This document shows, one piece after another, positions 9,580 through 19,096 of a DNA stretch of 64,000 nt. Position numbers and translations under genes: made by a program. Under the pieces are notes generated by a model. The model saw only the letters and a list, made by a program, of their open reading frames with translations. It did no database searches and was not told the origin of the DNA. Positions within the stretch are counted from its first letter, which is position 1. The number at the start of each line of letters is the position of its first letter. The stretch is from Paracoccus alkanivorans (GTDB taxonomy: Bacteria; Pseudomonadota; Alphaproteobacteria; Rhodobacterales; Rhodobacteraceae). The DNA lies in assembly GCF_003697785.1 (NCBI RefSeq), contig NZ_QOKZ01000003.1:372001-436000 (forward strand). Reading direction: 5' to 3'.

Positions 9580-10635
9580 ATGAGTCAGGAAACGCTGCTA
9601 TCAGAACTGAACGAACGCTCCCGCGAAGTCTTTCGCCGGGTGGTCGAAACCTATCTTGAAACCGGGGAGCCCGTGGGTTCGCGCACTTTAACGCGGGCGA
9701 TGTCCGAAAAGCTGAGTGCGGCTACCGTTCGCAATGTCATGCAGGATCTTGAATTCATGGGCCTGCTGGACAGTCCGCATGTCTCGGCGGGGCGCTTGCC
9801 GTCGCATATGGGTTTGCGGCTTTTTGTTGATGGCATGATGGAGGTCGATGCCGTCGATCCCGACGATCAGGCCATGATGGACCGCACACTCGGTAACGAC
9901 GACTCGGATACGGGTGCAATGCTGGACCGGGTCAGCACCGCGCTCAGCTCGATCACGCATGGTGCCTCGCTGGTTCTGATGCCCAAGCACGAGGCGCCGA
10001 TTCGCCATATCGAATTCGTCAGCCTCGCCCCGGACCGTGCTCTCGTGGTGCTGGTTTTTGCCGATGGGCATGTCGAAAATCGCATCTTCATCCCGCCGGA
10101 GGGACAGACCCCGTCCTCAATGCGCGAAGCGGGAAACTTTCTTAACGCGATGGCGGAGGGCAAGACCCTTGCGGAATTGCGCAGTCACATGACCCGCCAA
10201 CTTGCCGAAAGACGCCGTGAACTGGACATCCTCGCTGCCGAGTTGGTGCAGTCCGGCCTGGCGCTCTGGGATACCGAAGCCACGGATCCGCGGCTGATCG
10301 TGCGGGGCAGGGCTAACCTTCTGGACAGTGAAGCCGCCGATCTCGATCGTATCCGGGTTCTGTTCGACGATCTCGAACGCAAGCGCGACATCGTCGAATT
10401 CCTCGAACTGGCCGAGCAGGGTGATGGTGTGCGTATTTTCATCGGCTCCGAAAACAAGCTTTTTTCACTTTCGGGTTCCGCTCTGGTGGTTTCACCCTAT
10501 ATGAATGCCGACCGAAAGATTGTAGGCGCGGTTGGCGTGATCGGACCGACCCGGTTGAATTATGGCCGCATCGTGCCGATCGTCGATTATACCGCGCAGC
10601 TGGTCGGGCGTGTGCTGTCCGGCCGGAAAGGATGA
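9580..10635 (+). CDS. hrcA: Heat-inducible transcription repressor HrcA
   Basis: HrcA represses groESL-type heat-shock genes by binding CIRCE elements. The open frame extends back to 9247, but that part is antisense to rph. The ATG at 9580 gives 351 residues and the expected N-terminal winged helix (MSQETLLSELNERSREVFRRVV, then EPVGSRTL and SAATVRNVMQDLE). The C-terminus has the family IGPTRLNYGRIVPIVDY. The stop overlaps grpE by 4 bases. No CIRCE sequence was seen nearby, so HrcA targets probably lie elsewhere (for example groESL). Confidence 0.95.
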   Translation: MSQETLLSELNERSREVFRRVVETYLETGEPVGSRTLTRAMSEKLSAATVRNVMQDLEFMGLLDSPHVSAGRLPSHMGLRLFVDGMMEVDAVDPDDQAMMDRTLGNDDSDTGAMLDRVSTALSSITHGASLVLMPKHEAPIRHIEFVSLAPDRALVVLVFADGHVENRIFIPPEGQTPSSMREAGNFLNAMAEGKTLAELRSHMTRQLAERRRELDILAAELVQSGLALWDTEATDPRLIVRGRANLLDSEAADLDRIRVLFDDLERKRDIVEFLELAEQGDGVRIFIGSENKLFSLSGSALVVSPYMNADRKIVGAVGVIGPTRLNYGRIVPIVDYTAQLVGRVLSGRKG

Positions 10636-11183
10636 AAGTAGGAATGAACGAGCAGAACGAGCAACCGATCGAAGATGTCGTCGAGGATTCGCTGACCGAA
10701 ATCGAGGATCAGGCCGAAGAGATTGCGCGCCTCACAGCCGAACGGGATGAATTCCGCGATAAGTTCATGCGCGCGCTTGCCGATGCGGAAAACTCTCGCA
10801 AACGTGCCGACAAGGATCGTCGCGATGCCGAACAATATGGCGGCTCGCGCCTGGCCCGAGACCTTCTGCCCGTGCATGACGCGCTGACCCGGGCCCTGAA
10901 CGCTGTCGGGGAAGAGCAGCGGGCGGCCGCCAAGGCTCTGATCGAGGGTGTGGAACTGACCTTGCGCGAGTTGTCGAATGTGTTCGGCAAGCACGGAATC
11001 ACCGTTATCACACCCGAACCGGGCGACAGATTCGATCCGACCTGGCATGAGGCGATGTTCGAGGCCGCTGTTCCCGGAACAAAGGCTGGAGAGATCATCC
11101 AGGTCATGGATAACGGCTTCCGCCTGCATGATCGCCTGCTCCGCCCTGCCAAGGTGGGCGTTTCCTCGACCCCCGCAAACTGA
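10632..11183 (+). CDS. grpE: Nucleotide exchange factor GrpE
   Basis: Cochaperone that releases ADP from DnaK. 183 residues from the ATG overlapping the hrcA stop (or 179 from the ATG at 10644). It has a long N-terminal coiled coil (ERDEFRDKFMRALADAENSRKRADKDRRDAE) and the C-terminal beta domain with DPTWHEAMFE and a GFRLHDRLLRPAKVGVS ending. GGAAAGG just before the first ATG and GTAGGA just before the second leave the exact start open. A hairpin follows the stop. Confidence 0.95.
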   Translation: MKVGMNEQNEQPIEDVVEDSLTEIEDQAEEIARLTAERDEFRDKFMRALADAENSRKRADKDRRDAEQYGGSRLARDLLPVHDALTRALNAVGEEQRAAAKALIEGVELTLRELSNVFGKHGITVITPEPGDRFDPTWHEAMFEAAVPGTKAGEIIQVMDNGFRLHDRLLRPAKVGVSSTPAN

Positions 11184-11215
11184 GGCGGATATCAGTGAAG
11201 CAAGGGGATCCGCCT
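11183..11215 (+). terminator. Hairpin at the end of hrcA-grpE
   Basis: AGGCGGAT and ATCCGCCT pair as a perfect 8-bp stem with a 17-base loop immediately at the grpE stop codon. No T tract follows. It may be a weak or Rho-assisted terminator or a 3' stabiliser. Confidence 0.45.
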
Positions 11216-11349
11216 GACTCTCGCCCGGCCTGATCGGCGGCGATCTTGCAGCTTCCCGTCACCGCGATGCTACAACCTTCCGCTGACTTGCCGATTCTTC
11301 CCGTCCGCGCGACGGTTGGGAAGGTATTCGGTCATCGGAGGAGGGGACC

Positions 11350-11934
11350 ATGGCAAACACAGCAGGGGTGAAGATTCATCCTGCCGTCGATAACGGCGTC
11401 AAATCAGGAAACCCGAACTTTTCCGGTGGTACGCTCAGTTGTCACTGCGCCAGCAATCCGGTCAGGGTCAGGGTGGGCGCTCAGACCGCGCATAACCATG
11501 TCTGCGGCTGCACCAAGTGCTGGAAGCCGGACGGCGCTGTTTTCAGCCAGATCGCTGTTGTCTCGCGCGATGCGGTCGAGGTGCTGGAAAACGGCGATAA
11601 ACTGGAGATCGTCAATGCCGATGCGCCGATCCAGCGCTATCGCTGCAGGGATTGCGGCGTGCACATGTATGGCCGGATCGAGAACAAGGATCATCCATTC
11701 TACGGTCTCGACTTCGTGCATACCGAGCTGTCCTCCGAGGACGGCTGGTCAGCACCGGAATTTGCCGCCTTCGTCAGTTCGATTATCGAATCAGGCGTCG
11801 ATCCGTCGGAGATGGACGCGATCCGGTCGCGTCTGCGCGAGCTTGGGCTGGAACCCTATGACGCATTGTCGCCACCCCTTATGGACGCGATCGCGACCCA
11901 TGTGGCAAAAAAATCCGGCGCGCTGCCCGCTTGA
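11350..11934 (+). CDS. gfa: S-(hydroxymethyl)glutathione synthase (glutathione-dependent formaldehyde-activating enzyme)
   Basis: Gfa speeds the condensation of formaldehyde with glutathione, the entry step of formaldehyde oxidation. The 194 residues show the zinc cysteines in family order: C31 and C33, C52, C54 and C57, and C99 and C102. Start at the ATG preceded by GGAGGAGGGG. A small hairpin lies about 27 bases upstream. It is followed by flhA after 98 bases, and fghA lies 3 kb on, giving the complete glutathione route to formate. This matches the Paracoccus enzyme family in which Gfa was first defined. Confidence 0.95.
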   Translation: MANTAGVKIHPAVDNGVKSGNPNFSGGTLSCHCASNPVRVRVGAQTAHNHVCGCTKCWKPDGAVFSQIAVVSRDAVEVLENGDKLEIVNADAPIQRYRCRDCGVHMYGRIENKDHPFYGLDFVHTELSSEDGWSAPEFAAFVSSIIESGVDPSEMDAIRSRLRELGLEPYDALSPPLMDAIATHVAKKSGALPA

Positions 11935-11963
11935 CGGCAGCCCGGCCGGCTGAAAGCGAAACG

Positions 11964-11992
11964 CGAGAGGGCCGCAAGAGCCGGCCCTCTCG
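11964..11992 (+). promoter_or_regulatory. Strong hairpin between gfa and flhA
   Basis: CGAGAGGGCCG and CGGCCCTCTCG form a perfect 11-bp stem with a 7-base loop, 41 bases before the flhA ATG. No T run follows, so it may be a partial terminator of gfa, an mRNA processing or stability element setting gfa versus flhA levels, or part of the flhA leader. Confidence 0.5.
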
Positions 11993-12032
11993 GTCATGAC
12001 ATGAAGCTGTTGAGATTGATAGGAGACTTGCG

Positions 12033-13160
12033 ATGAAAACTCGTGCAGCCGTCGCCCTCGAGGCCGGCAAACCGCTGGAAGTGATGGAGGTCAATCTCGA
12101 AGGCCCGAAGGAAGGCGAGGTCATGGTCGAGATCAAGGCGACCGGCATCTGCCATACCGACGAATTCACCCGCTCGGGCGCCGATCCCGAGGGGTTGTTT
12201 CCCTCGATCCTGGGCCATGAGGGCGCCGGTATCGTGGTCGAGGTTGGTCCCGGCGTGACCTCCGTGAAACCCGGCGATCACGTGATCCCGCTCTATACCC
12301 CGGAATGCCGTGAATGCGCGTCCTGCCTGTCGGGCAAGACCAATCTCTGCACCCGGATCCGCGCGACCCAAGGACAGGGGTTGATGCCCGACGGAACGTC
12401 CCGTTTCAGCCTGCCCGACGGCACTCCGATCCATCATTACATGGGCTGCTCGACCTTCTCGAACTACACGGTGCTGCCCGAAATCGCCGTCGCCAAGGTT
12501 CGCGAGGACGCGCCTTTCGACAAGATTTGCTATATCGGCTGCGGCGTGACCACCGGGATCGGCGCGGTGATCAATACCGCCAAGGTCGAGATCGGCGCCA
12601 AGGCCGTGGTCTTCGGGCTGGGCGGTATCGGCCTGAACGTTATCCAGGGCCTTCGTCTGGCCGGGGCGGACATGATCATCGGCGTCGATCTGAACGACGA
12701 CAAGAAGGAGATGGCCGAGCGTTTCGGCATGACTCATTTCGTCAACCCCAAGAATGTCGAGAATACCGTGCAGGAAATTGTCGAGCTGACCAAGACGCCC
12801 TTCGACCAGATCGGCGGCGCGGATTACAGCTTTGATGCCACCGGCAATGTCAAGGTGATGCGCGATGCGCTGGAATGCACCCATCGCGGTTGGGGCCAGT
12901 CGGTCATCATTGGTGTGGCACCTGCGGGTGCCGAGATCAGCACCCGACCGTTCCAGCTTGTCACCGGCCGGGTCTGGAAAGGCACCGCCTTTGGCGGCGC
13001 GCGCGGCCGCACCGATGTGCCGAAAATCGTAGACTGGTACATGGATGGCAAGATCGAGATCGACCCGATGATCACCCACACCATGCCGCTTGATGACATC
13101 AACAAGGGCTTCGACCTGATGCATCACGGCGAGTCGATTCGTTCGGTCGTGCTTTACTGA
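12033..13160 (+). CDS. flhA: S-(hydroxymethyl)glutathione dehydrogenase / class III alcohol dehydrogenase
   Basis: NAD-dependent zinc enzyme that oxidises S-hydroxymethylglutathione to S-formylglutathione. The 375 residues have catalytic-zinc ligands C40 (in GICHTDE) and H62-E63 (GHEGAG). Structural-zinc cysteines are C92, C95, C98 and C106. The Rossmann loop [12 protein letters not shown] follows near residue 195. Start is preceded by AGGAGA. The gene sits between gfa and a ClpP paralogue, with fghA further downstream. The symbol follows Paracoccus usage (not the flagellar FlhA); adhI is an alternative name. Confidence 0.96.
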   Translation: MKTRAAVALEAGKPLEVMEVNLEGPKEGEVMVEIKATGICHTDEFTRSGADPEGLFPSILGHEGAGIVVEVGPGVTSVKPGDHVIPLYTPECRECASCLSGKTNLCTRIRATQGQGLMPDGTSRFSLPDGTPIHHYMGCSTFSNYTVLPEIAVAKVREDAPFDKICYIGCGVTTGIGAVINTAKVEIGAKAVVFGLGGIGLNVIQGLRLAGADMIIGVDLNDDKKEMAERFGMTHFVNPKNVENTVQEIVELTKTPFDQIGGADYSFDATGNVKVMRDALECTHRGWGQSVIIGVAPAGAEISTRPFQLVTGRVWKGTAFGGARGRTDVPKIVDWYMDGKIEIDPMITHTMPLDDINKGFDLMHHGESIRSVVLY

Positions 13161-13185
13161 TCCTTCACGGCTGCTTAGGTAATGG

Positions 13186-13212
13186 AACGGCGGGGCCACC
13201 GGTCCCGCCGTT
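13186..13212 (+). terminator. Hairpin between flhA and the ClpP paralogue
   Basis: AACGGCGGG and CCCGCCGTT form a perfect 9-bp stem around a 9-base loop, 25 bases after the flhA stop and 27 before the next start. There is no T tract, so partial read-through into the downstream genes is likely. Confidence 0.5.
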
Positions 13213-13239
13213 GCCATGCGAATGAAGGAGAGCAGTCCC

Positions 13240-13872
13240 ATGCGGCACCAATGGCTGGACGATGACGACGACGATCAGGAAGAGGACCAACCGCAAAAGG
13301 ACGACAAGGAGGGGCTTGGCCTTCCCGAAGGCGACAATATCGGCAAGCTGTATTTCAAGTCGCGCACCGTGATCGTCGCGGGCACGATCACCGACAGGCT
13401 GGCGCAGCGCACCGTCGCGCATCTGCTGGCGCTGGCCGAGGATGGCGACGATCCGATAAACATGTTGATCAGTTCTCCCGGCGGGCATGTCGAATCGGGT
13501 GATATGATCCATGATGTCATCAAGTTCATCCGCCCCACAGTGCGCACCATCGGCTCTGGTTGGGTGGCAAGCGCCGGGGCGCTGATCTTCGTCGGTGCGC
13601 AGAAGGATAACCGTTTTTGCCTTCCCAACACTCGCTTCCTGTTGCATCAGCCTTCAGGCGGTATCGGCGGCACCTCTTCCGACATGATGATCCAGGCCGA
13701 GCAGATCCGTCAGATGCGTCAGCGCCTGAACGAGATCTTTGCCGAGGCGACGGGCCAGACGGCAGAGCGGATCGAGCAGGACACCAAGCGCGATTTCTGG
13801 CTGAACACGCAGGAGGCGCTTGAATACGGACTGCTGGGCAAGGTCATCCGCAGCGTGGATGAACTGAAATGA
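13240..13872 (+). CDS. ClpP-family serine protease paralogue with acidic N-terminus
   Basis: 210 residues from the ATG at 13240, which has AAGGAG ten bases upstream; an in-frame ATG at 13216 is less likely. The catalytic triad is present: S111 (in GWVASAGA), H136 (LLHQPSGG) and D185 (DTKRDFW). The N-terminus is unusual, with six consecutive aspartates (7-12) and a further acidic/Lys stretch to about 24. It is not beside clpX, so it is probably an accessory ClpP instead of the main one. It lies between two formaldehyde-oxidation genes and overlaps the GNAT gene by 4 bases. Substrates are unknown. Confidence 0.88.
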   Translation: MRHQWLDDDDDDQEEDQPQKDDKEGLGLPEGDNIGKLYFKSRTVIVAGTITDRLAQRTVAHLLALAEDGDDPINMLISSPGGHVESGDMIHDVIKFIRPTVRTIGSGWVASAGALIFVGAQKDNRFCLPNTRFLLHQPSGGIGGTSSDMMIQAEQIRQMRQRLNEIFAEATGQTAERIEQDTKRDFWLNTQEALEYGLLGKVIRSVDELK

Positions 13873-14390
13873 GTCCGCGCGGGGAGGTTGCAATCCGCCC
13901 CGCGCATGATGCCGATCGCGACGCCATCTGGGCGATCCTGGAACCGGTCTATCGCGCGGGAGAGACCTATTGCATTCCGCGCGACATCAGTCGCGAGGAA
14001 GCGCTGATCGATTGGTTCGCGCGGCCCTTTACCGCCTTCGTGGCGGAGATCGATGGCGACATTCTTGGCACCAGCCATATCGGCGCGAATCGGCCCGGAG
14101 GTGGAGCGCATGTCGCCAATGCCTCTTTTGCCACGCATCCACGGGCGCGCGGCAGGGGTGTCGCCCGGGCCTTGGCCGAGCATGCCAAGACATGGGCAAC
14201 AGAGCAGGGTTTCCGTGCCATGCAGTTCAATTTCGTGGTTTCCACCAATGCCGATGCCGTCCATTTGTGGCAGAAAGTCGGATTCGAGATTGTAGGCCGC
14301 CTGCCGGGCGCGTTTCTTCACCCGCAGCAGGGACCGGTGGATGCGCTGGTCATGTTCCACGAACTGAAGGGAGAACCTTATGAGCCTTGA
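13869..14390 (+). CDS. GNAT-family N-acetyltransferase
   Basis: 173 residues with the GNAT fold. The acetyl-CoA-binding motif A appears as ATHPRARGRGVARALAEHAKTWA near residues 91-113, followed by FRAMQFNFVVSTN and the typical VHLWQKVGFEIVGRLPGAF end. Acceptor substrate cannot be told; the sequence resembles phosphinothricin-acetyltransferase-like members. The start overlaps the ClpP-paralogue stop by 4 bases and the stop overlaps fghA by 11, so it is locked into the formaldehyde operon. Confidence 0.88.
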   Translation: MSPRGEVAIRPAHDADRDAIWAILEPVYRAGETYCIPRDISREEALIDWFARPFTAFVAEIDGDILGTSHIGANRPGGGAHVANASFATHPRARGRGVARALAEHAKTWATEQGFRAMQFNFVVSTNADAVHLWQKVGFEIVGRLPGAFLHPQQGPVDALVMFHELKGEPYEP

Positions 14391-15213
14391 GACCGTATCC
14401 GAGAACCGCAGTTTTGGTGGCACGCAGGGTGTTTACCGTCATAAATCGCAGGCTACCGGAACCGATATGACCTTCGGCCTGTTCCTGCCGGAAGAGGCGC
14501 AACATGGCCGGGTGCCGGTGCTGTGGTATCTGTCGGGCCTGACCTGCACTCATGAGAACGCCATGACCAAGGCAGCGGCGCAGGAATGGTGTGCAGAAGC
14601 GGGCATTGCCATTGTCTTTCCAGACACCTCGCCCCGTGGCGACGATGTGGCGGATGACGAGGCCTATGATCTGGGCAAGGGCGCGGGCTTTTACGTGAAT
14701 GCCACGCAGGATCCATGGAAGCCGCATTTCCAGATGTGGCATTATGTCGTGCATGAACTTCCCGAGCTGCTCAGCGATAATTTTGCCATCGACCGCGATG
14801 CGATGGGCATCACCGGTCATTCCATGGGCGGTCATGGTGCGCTGACCATCGCCATGACTCATTCCGAGCGCTACAAGTCCGTCTCGGCTTTTGCTCCGAT
14901 CGCCAACCCGACCGAGTCGGATTGGGGGAAGAAACAATTGACTGCCTATCTGGGAGATGACCGTGCGGCGTGGCGCGCGCATGATTCGACCATCCTGATG
15001 ACGGAAAGGGGTTTTCCCGGCGAGATCCTGATCGATCAGGGTAGCAGCGATCAGTTCCTTGATCTGCTCAAGCCCGAATCGCTGGCCCATGCGATGATGG
15101 CCCGGCGTCAGCCCGGTCAGTTTCGCATGCAACCCGGCTACGATCACAGTTATTTCTTTGTCCAGAGCTTTATGGCTGACCATGTCATGTGGCACGCCGA
15201 GCGGCTGGTCTGA
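14380..15213 (+). CDS. fghA: S-formylglutathione hydrolase
   Basis: Esterase-D-type alpha/beta hydrolase that splits S-formylglutathione into formate and glutathione, finishing the route begun by Gfa and FlhA. The 277 residues have the nucleophile elbow G-H-S148-M-G-G, a later acid-residue region (LIDQGSSDQFL) and the histidine in GYDHSYFF. LSGLTCTHEN near 51 forms the oxyanion-hole region. The start overlaps the GNAT gene by 11 bases. A hairpin-rich 390-base gap separates it from xoxF. Confidence 0.96.
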   Translation: MSLETVSENRSFGGTQGVYRHKSQATGTDMTFGLFLPEEAQHGRVPVLWYLSGLTCTHENAMTKAAAQEWCAEAGIAIVFPDTSPRGDDVADDEAYDLGKGAGFYVNATQDPWKPHFQMWHYVVHELPELLSDNFAIDRDAMGITGHSMGGHGALTIAMTHSERYKSVSAFAPIANPTESDWGKKQLTAYLGDDRAAWRAHDSTILMTERGFPGEILIDQGSSDQFLDLLKPESLAHAMMARRQPGQFRMQPGYDHSYFFVQSFMADHVMWHAERLV

Positions 15214-15604
15214 AGGCTTTGTTCCGCGGAATGCGTCCTGACCGGCCTTGATCTCGGTGGAAACCGCCGGGTTACATTCCGCGATAACCTGGGCTTTGCC
15301 CGCCGCTGGCCGGTTCTCCAACCAGCGGCGGATCACTCGGTGACCCGGAGGTATTCGCATGAAAGAAGACCCGGATACTGGCCGGGCGTGGAAATAGTCC
15401 ATGCAGAATTCTGGTAAAAACTGAAGTAACTTATATGATTGCCGATCATTCCCGGCCATTCTGCTAAATAGCCATCAGACTTTAGGGGCAATTGGCAGGG
15501 CGGCAGATTGACGCAGGCGGGTGTGCGTCCAAAACTGACTTCTGGACGAGCTGCGGAGGAGGACTTGACCGCAGCGGATGATCCACAAGCGGAGGAACAC
15601 ATCC
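15214..15604 (+). promoter_or_regulatory. Structured intergenic region and presumed xoxF promoter
   Basis: 391 bases with no convincing gene. Two inverted repeats stand out. CGCGGAATG (15225-15233) pairs with CATTCCGCG (15275-15283) over 41 bases. CCGCCGCTGG (15300-15309) pairs with CCAGCGGCGG (15322-15331), a perfect 10-bp stem that could end fghA transcription although no T tract follows. Closer to xoxF, TTGACG (15508-15513) is followed after 17 bases by AAAACT, only a weak sigma-70 match. GGAGGA precedes the ATG at 15605. The true promoter is unproven. Confidence 0.45.
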
Positions 15605-17494
15605 ATGAAGAAACTGTTAAACAGCGCTGCGGTCGCGCTGCTGCTTTCGGGCGCAGCAGCCTATGCGAATGACAGCGTCATTGCCGAGATGGAAAAAACC
15701 GGCCAATGGGCGATCCAGACCGGGGATTATGCCAATACCCGGTATTCCGAACTGGACCAGATCAACAAGGACAATGTCGGAGATTTGCGCGTCGCCTGGA
15801 CCTTCTCGACCGGCGTGCTGCGTGGCCATGAGGGCGGCCCGCTGATCATCGACAATATCATGTATGTCCACACTCCTTTCCCGAACAACGTCTATGCGCT
15901 GGACCTGAACGATAACGGAAAGATCCTGTGGAAATACCAGCCTCAGCAGGATCCCGAAGTCATCGCGGTAATGTGCTGCGACACCGTAAGCCGGGGCGTG
16001 GCCTATGCCGACGGCCTGATCCTGCATCACCAGGCCGACACCACGCTGGTCGCGCTGGACGCCAAGACCGGCGAGGAAAAGTGGAAGGTCAAGACAGGCG
16101 ATCCCTCGATCGGCGAAACGAATACCGCAACTGTGATGCCCGTGGGTGACAAGGTCATCGTCGGCGTGTCGGGCGGTGAATACGGTGTGCGCGGCCGGGT
16201 GACTGCCTATAGCCTCGCAGACGGCTCCGAAGTCTGGAAGGCCTATTCGACCGGCCCGGACGAGGAAATGCTGGTCGACCCCGAAAAGACCACGCATCTG
16301 GGCAAACCCATCGGTGCGGACAGTTCGATCAGCAGCTGGGAAGGCGATCAGTGGAAGATCGGCGGCGGCACGACCTGGGGATGGTATGCCTATGATCCCG
16401 AACTGAACCTGGTCTATTACGGCACCGGCAACCCTTCGACCTGGAACCCTTCGCAGCGTCCGGGCGACAACAAATGGTCGATGACCATCATGGCCCGCGA
16501 TGCCGATACCGGCATGGCCAAGTGGTTCTACCAGATGACGCCGCATGACGAATGGGATTTCGACGGCGTGAACGAGATGATCCTGACCGATCAGGAAGTC
16601 GATGGCGAGATGCGCAAGCTTCTGACCCATTTCGACCGGAACGGTCTGGCTTATACCCTCGACCGTGAAACCGGCGAGTTGCTGGTGGCCGAGAAATACG
16701 ACCCGGTGGTGAACTGGACGACCGGCGTTGACATGGATCCGGAATCCGAGAACTACGGCCGTCCCGCCGTGGTTGCCGAATACTCGACCGAGCAGAACGG
16801 CGAGGACACCAACACCACCGGCGTTTGCCCGGCGGCGCTTGGCACCAAGGACCAGCAGCCGGCAGCCTATTCACCGGATACCGGGTTGTTCTATGTGCCG
16901 ACCAACCACGTTTGCATGGATTACGAGCCGTTCCGTGTGGCCTACACCGCCGGTCAACCCTATGTCGGTGCAACGCTGTCGATGTATCCCGCGCCCGAGA
17001 GCCATGGCGGTATGGGTAACTTCATTGCCTGGGATAACATCAACGGCGAGATCAAGTGGTCCCTGCCCGAGCAGTTCTCGGTCTGGTCGGGTGCTCTGGC
17101 AACCGCTGGCGGAGTGGTTTTCTACGGTACGCTCGAGGGTTACCTGAAGGCGGTCGATGCCGAGACGGGCGAGGAACTTTACAAGTTCAAGACCCCATCG
17201 GGCATCATCGGCAACGTCACGACCTACACGCATAACGACAAGCAATATATCGCCGTGTTGTCAGGTGTCGGCGGTTGGGCCGGGATCGGTCTGGCGGCTG
17301 GTCTTACAAACCCGAATGACGGTCTGGGCGCCGTGGGAGGTTATGCCTCGCTCAGCGACTATACCGAGCTTGGCGGTCAGCTGACAGTGTTCGAACTGCC
17401 GGGCGACGCTCCGGAAGGTGCGGCGACCGAAGAAGCGTCTGCCGAAGAAGCGCCAGCAGAAGAAGCTCCTGCGGAGGAGGCAGCCACTGAATAA
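15605..17494 (+). CDS. xoxF: XoxF-type (lanthanide-dependent) PQQ methanol dehydrogenase
   Basis: Periplasmic quinoprotein that oxidises methanol, and possibly formaldehyde, passing electrons to a dedicated cytochrome c. 629 residues from the ATG at 15605, after GGAGGA; signal peptide about 1-21. Visible are the vicinal disulfide C124-C125 against PQQ and the metal-ligand positions E192 (GGEYG), N276 (GTGNPS) and D318. A second aspartate, D320 (WDFDGVNE), marks lanthanide-using XoxF as opposed to calcium MxaF, which has alanine there. The propeller ends near residue 602, and a repetitive Ala/Glu/Pro tail of about 27 residues ([13 protein letters not shown]) follows. cycB and xoxJ follow downstream. 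Confidence 0.95.
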   Translation: MKKLLNSAAVALLLSGAAAYANDSVIAEMEKTGQWAIQTGDYANTRYSELDQINKDNVGDLRVAWTFSTGVLRGHEGGPLIIDNIMYVHTPFPNNVYALDLNDNGKILWKYQPQQDPEVIAVMCCDTVSRGVAYADGLILHHQADTTLVALDAKTGEEKWKVKTGDPSIGETNTATVMPVGDKVIVGVSGGEYGVRGRVTAYSLADGSEVWKAYSTGPDEEMLVDPEKTTHLGKPIGADSSISSWEGDQWKIGGGTTWGWYAYDPELNLVYYGTGNPSTWNPSQRPGDNKWSMTIMARDADTGMAKWFYQMTPHDEWDFDGVNEMILTDQEVDGEMRKLLTHFDRNGLAYTLDRETGELLVAEKYDPVVNWTTGVDMDPESENYGRPAVVAEYSTEQNGEDTNTTGVCPAALGTKDQQPAAYSPDTGLFYVPTNHVCMDYEPFRVAYTAGQPYVGATLSMYPAPESHGGMGNFIAWDNINGEIKWSLPEQFSVWSGALATAGGVVFYGTLEGYLKAVDAETGEELYKFKTPSGIIGNVTTYTHNDKQYIAVLSGVGGWAGIGLAAGLTNPNDGLGAVGGYASLSDYTELGGQLTVFELPGDAPEGAATEEASAEEAPAEEAPAEEAATE

Positions 17495-17619
17495 TCGAAT
17501 GAAGGCTAATACTTTCGTTCCGATTGAGCAAAAGTGATCTGTGAAAGGGCCGCCCCAGCGATAGACTGGGGCGGTTCTGTCTGAGGAGAGCAGACATTGA
17601 AATGTGGAGGAAGACAGCA

Positions 17620-18279
17620 ATGAAAGCCATCATCAGCCTCACGGCGCTGGTTCTTGGCGCGTCCCTGTCCAGCATGGCCATGGCGCAAGGCAAGGAAACG
17701 ACCGAGGCCCCGGCCGATACAGGCGCGGAAGCGGCCGAAACTGCGGATGCCCCCGCTGCGGAGGAAGGAGCCGCCGCAGCCGAAACCAGCGATGAGCCGG
17801 TGGAACTGGCCGAGGGCGAGACGACGCTGCCCAATGGCATGGACATTACACCATCCGAGATGATGGACGGCCGCTGGTACAACGAAGAGGGGATCCCGAC
17901 TTTCAAGATAGAGGAGGATGGCACGGTCGATTACGCCACTTTCTCGGGTTTCCGCCGTTATCATGCGGAATGCCATGTCTGCCACGGCCCGGACGGCGAG
18001 GGCTCGACCTATGCGCCGGCGCTCAAGAATTCGGTGCTGCGTATGGATTACTACGATTTCCAGGAAATAGCCGCGTCCGGCAAGCAGGAAGTCAGCAATT
18101 CGGCAAACCAGGTCATGCCCGCCTTTGGTACCAACAAGAATGTCTGGTGCTATATCGACGACATTTATGTCTATCTGCTTGCGCGCGGAACCGATTCCAT
18201 TCCGCGTGGACGCCCTGCGAAGAAGGCGGAAAAGTCGGATGAATTCCTTGCGCAGGAAGATTCCTGCATGTCGATGTAG
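17620..18279 (+). CDS. cycB: Periplasmic cytochrome c (c553i/XoxG-like), electron acceptor of XoxF
   Basis: 219 residues from the ATG at 17620 with GGAGG nine bases upstream. A signal peptide (about 1-22) precedes an Ala/Glu-rich low-complexity segment (about 24-68), then a single c-type domain with heme motif C118-H-V-C121-H122 and a likely distal ligand M166 (QVMPAFG). The xoxF-cytochrome-xoxJ order matches P. denitrificans cycB (cytochrome c553i). The expected role is to take electrons from XoxF. Extra cysteines C177 and C216 flank the C-terminal part and could form a disulfide. Confidence 0.9.
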   Translation: MKAIISLTALVLGASLSSMAMAQGKETTEAPADTGAEAAETADAPAAEEGAAAAETSDEPVELAEGETTLPNGMDITPSEMMDGRWYNEEGIPTFKIEEDGTVDYATFSGFRRYHAECHVCHGPDGEGSTYAPALKNSVLRMDYYDFQEIAASGKQEVSNSANQVMPAFGTNKNVWCYIDDIYVYLLARGTDSIPRGRPAKKAEKSDEFLAQEDSCMSM

Positions 18280-18280
18280 C

Positions 18281-19096
18281 ATGCGGCACGCTGTCTTATC
18301 CGCTGTTATCATCTGGTTGTGCGTAACCGGATCGGCCACCTCGCAGGTGGCCGATCTGCGCTCGACTACGGAATTTCGCGTCTGCGCGGATCCCGCGAAT
18401 GTGCCAATGTCGGTCAAGGATGGTTCCGGCTTTGAAAACCGGCTGGCGAAGCTGTTCGGTCAACTCATGGACAAGCCGGTGACCTACAGCTGGTTTCCTT
18501 CTGGCATGGGGTTCATTACCAAGACGCTGCGTGCGGGAACCTGTGACGTGGTGATGGGCTATGCGCAGGGTGATGAACTGGTGCAGAACACCAATCATTA
18601 TTACACCTCTGTCTATGGGATCGTGACCCGCAAGGATGGTGATCTCGCTTCGGTCGATCAACTGACCGATCCAGCGTTGAAGGATCATCCGATCGGGGTG
18701 GTGGCGGGGACACCTCCGGCCACGATCATGGCGCGGGCCGGACTGGCCAAGGACATGAAAGGAGCGGATCTGTTCGTGGATCGTCGCGTCAAGGATCCGG
18801 TCGGGGAGTTGCTGGAAGGGGTGCGTGACGGCACCTTGCATGCCGCCGTGCTTTGGGGGCCTCTGGTCGGACCAAGGATCAAGGACGATCCTGCATTGCA
18901 ATTCACACCGCTTCTTAAGGAAACCTCCGGTCCCAAGATGTTCTATCGCATCACCATGGGTGTGCGTCCGGACGAACAGGAATGGAAACGCGAACTCAAC
19001 AGCCTGATCCGTCGCCACCAGGACGAGATCAACAAAATTCTGCATGAGGCGGGCGTGCCTCTTGTGGACGATTATGGCAAGGAACTTTTGCAATGA
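18281..19096 (+). CDS. xoxJ: XoxJ/MoxJ-like periplasmic solute-binding protein
   Basis: 271 residues from the ATG at 18281, one base after the cycB stop. There is an N-terminal signal peptide (to about 22). The mature part resembles extracellular solute-binding family 3 folds, beginning TEFRVCADPANVPMSVKDGSGFENRLAKLF. XoxJ and MxaJ proteins lie next to methanol dehydrogenases and probably help activate or assemble them instead of importing a solute. The stop overlaps the next gene by 4 bases. Assignment rests on both sequence type and position. Confidence 0.9.
   Translation: MRHAVLSAVIIWLCVTGSATSQVADLRSTTEFRVCADPANVPMSVKDGSGFENRLAKLFGQLMDKPVTYSWFPSGMGFITKTLRAGTCDVVMGYAQGDELVQNTNHYYTSVYGIVTRKDGDLASVDQLTDPALKDHPIGVVAGTPPATIMARAGLAKDMKGADLFVDRRVKDPVGELLEGVRDGTLHAAVLWGPLVGPRIKDDPALQFTPLLKETSGPKMFYRITMGVRPDEQEWKRELNSLIRRHQDEINKILHEAGVPLVDDYGKELLQ

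Noticed and set aside
11994..13241. 415-codon minus frame over flhA
   Set aside because: Antisense shadow of a well-identified zinc dehydrogenase.
15605..17494. Calcium-type MxaF methanol dehydrogenase
   Set aside because: The DFD pair (318-320) is the XoxF signature and the flanking genes are xox-type.
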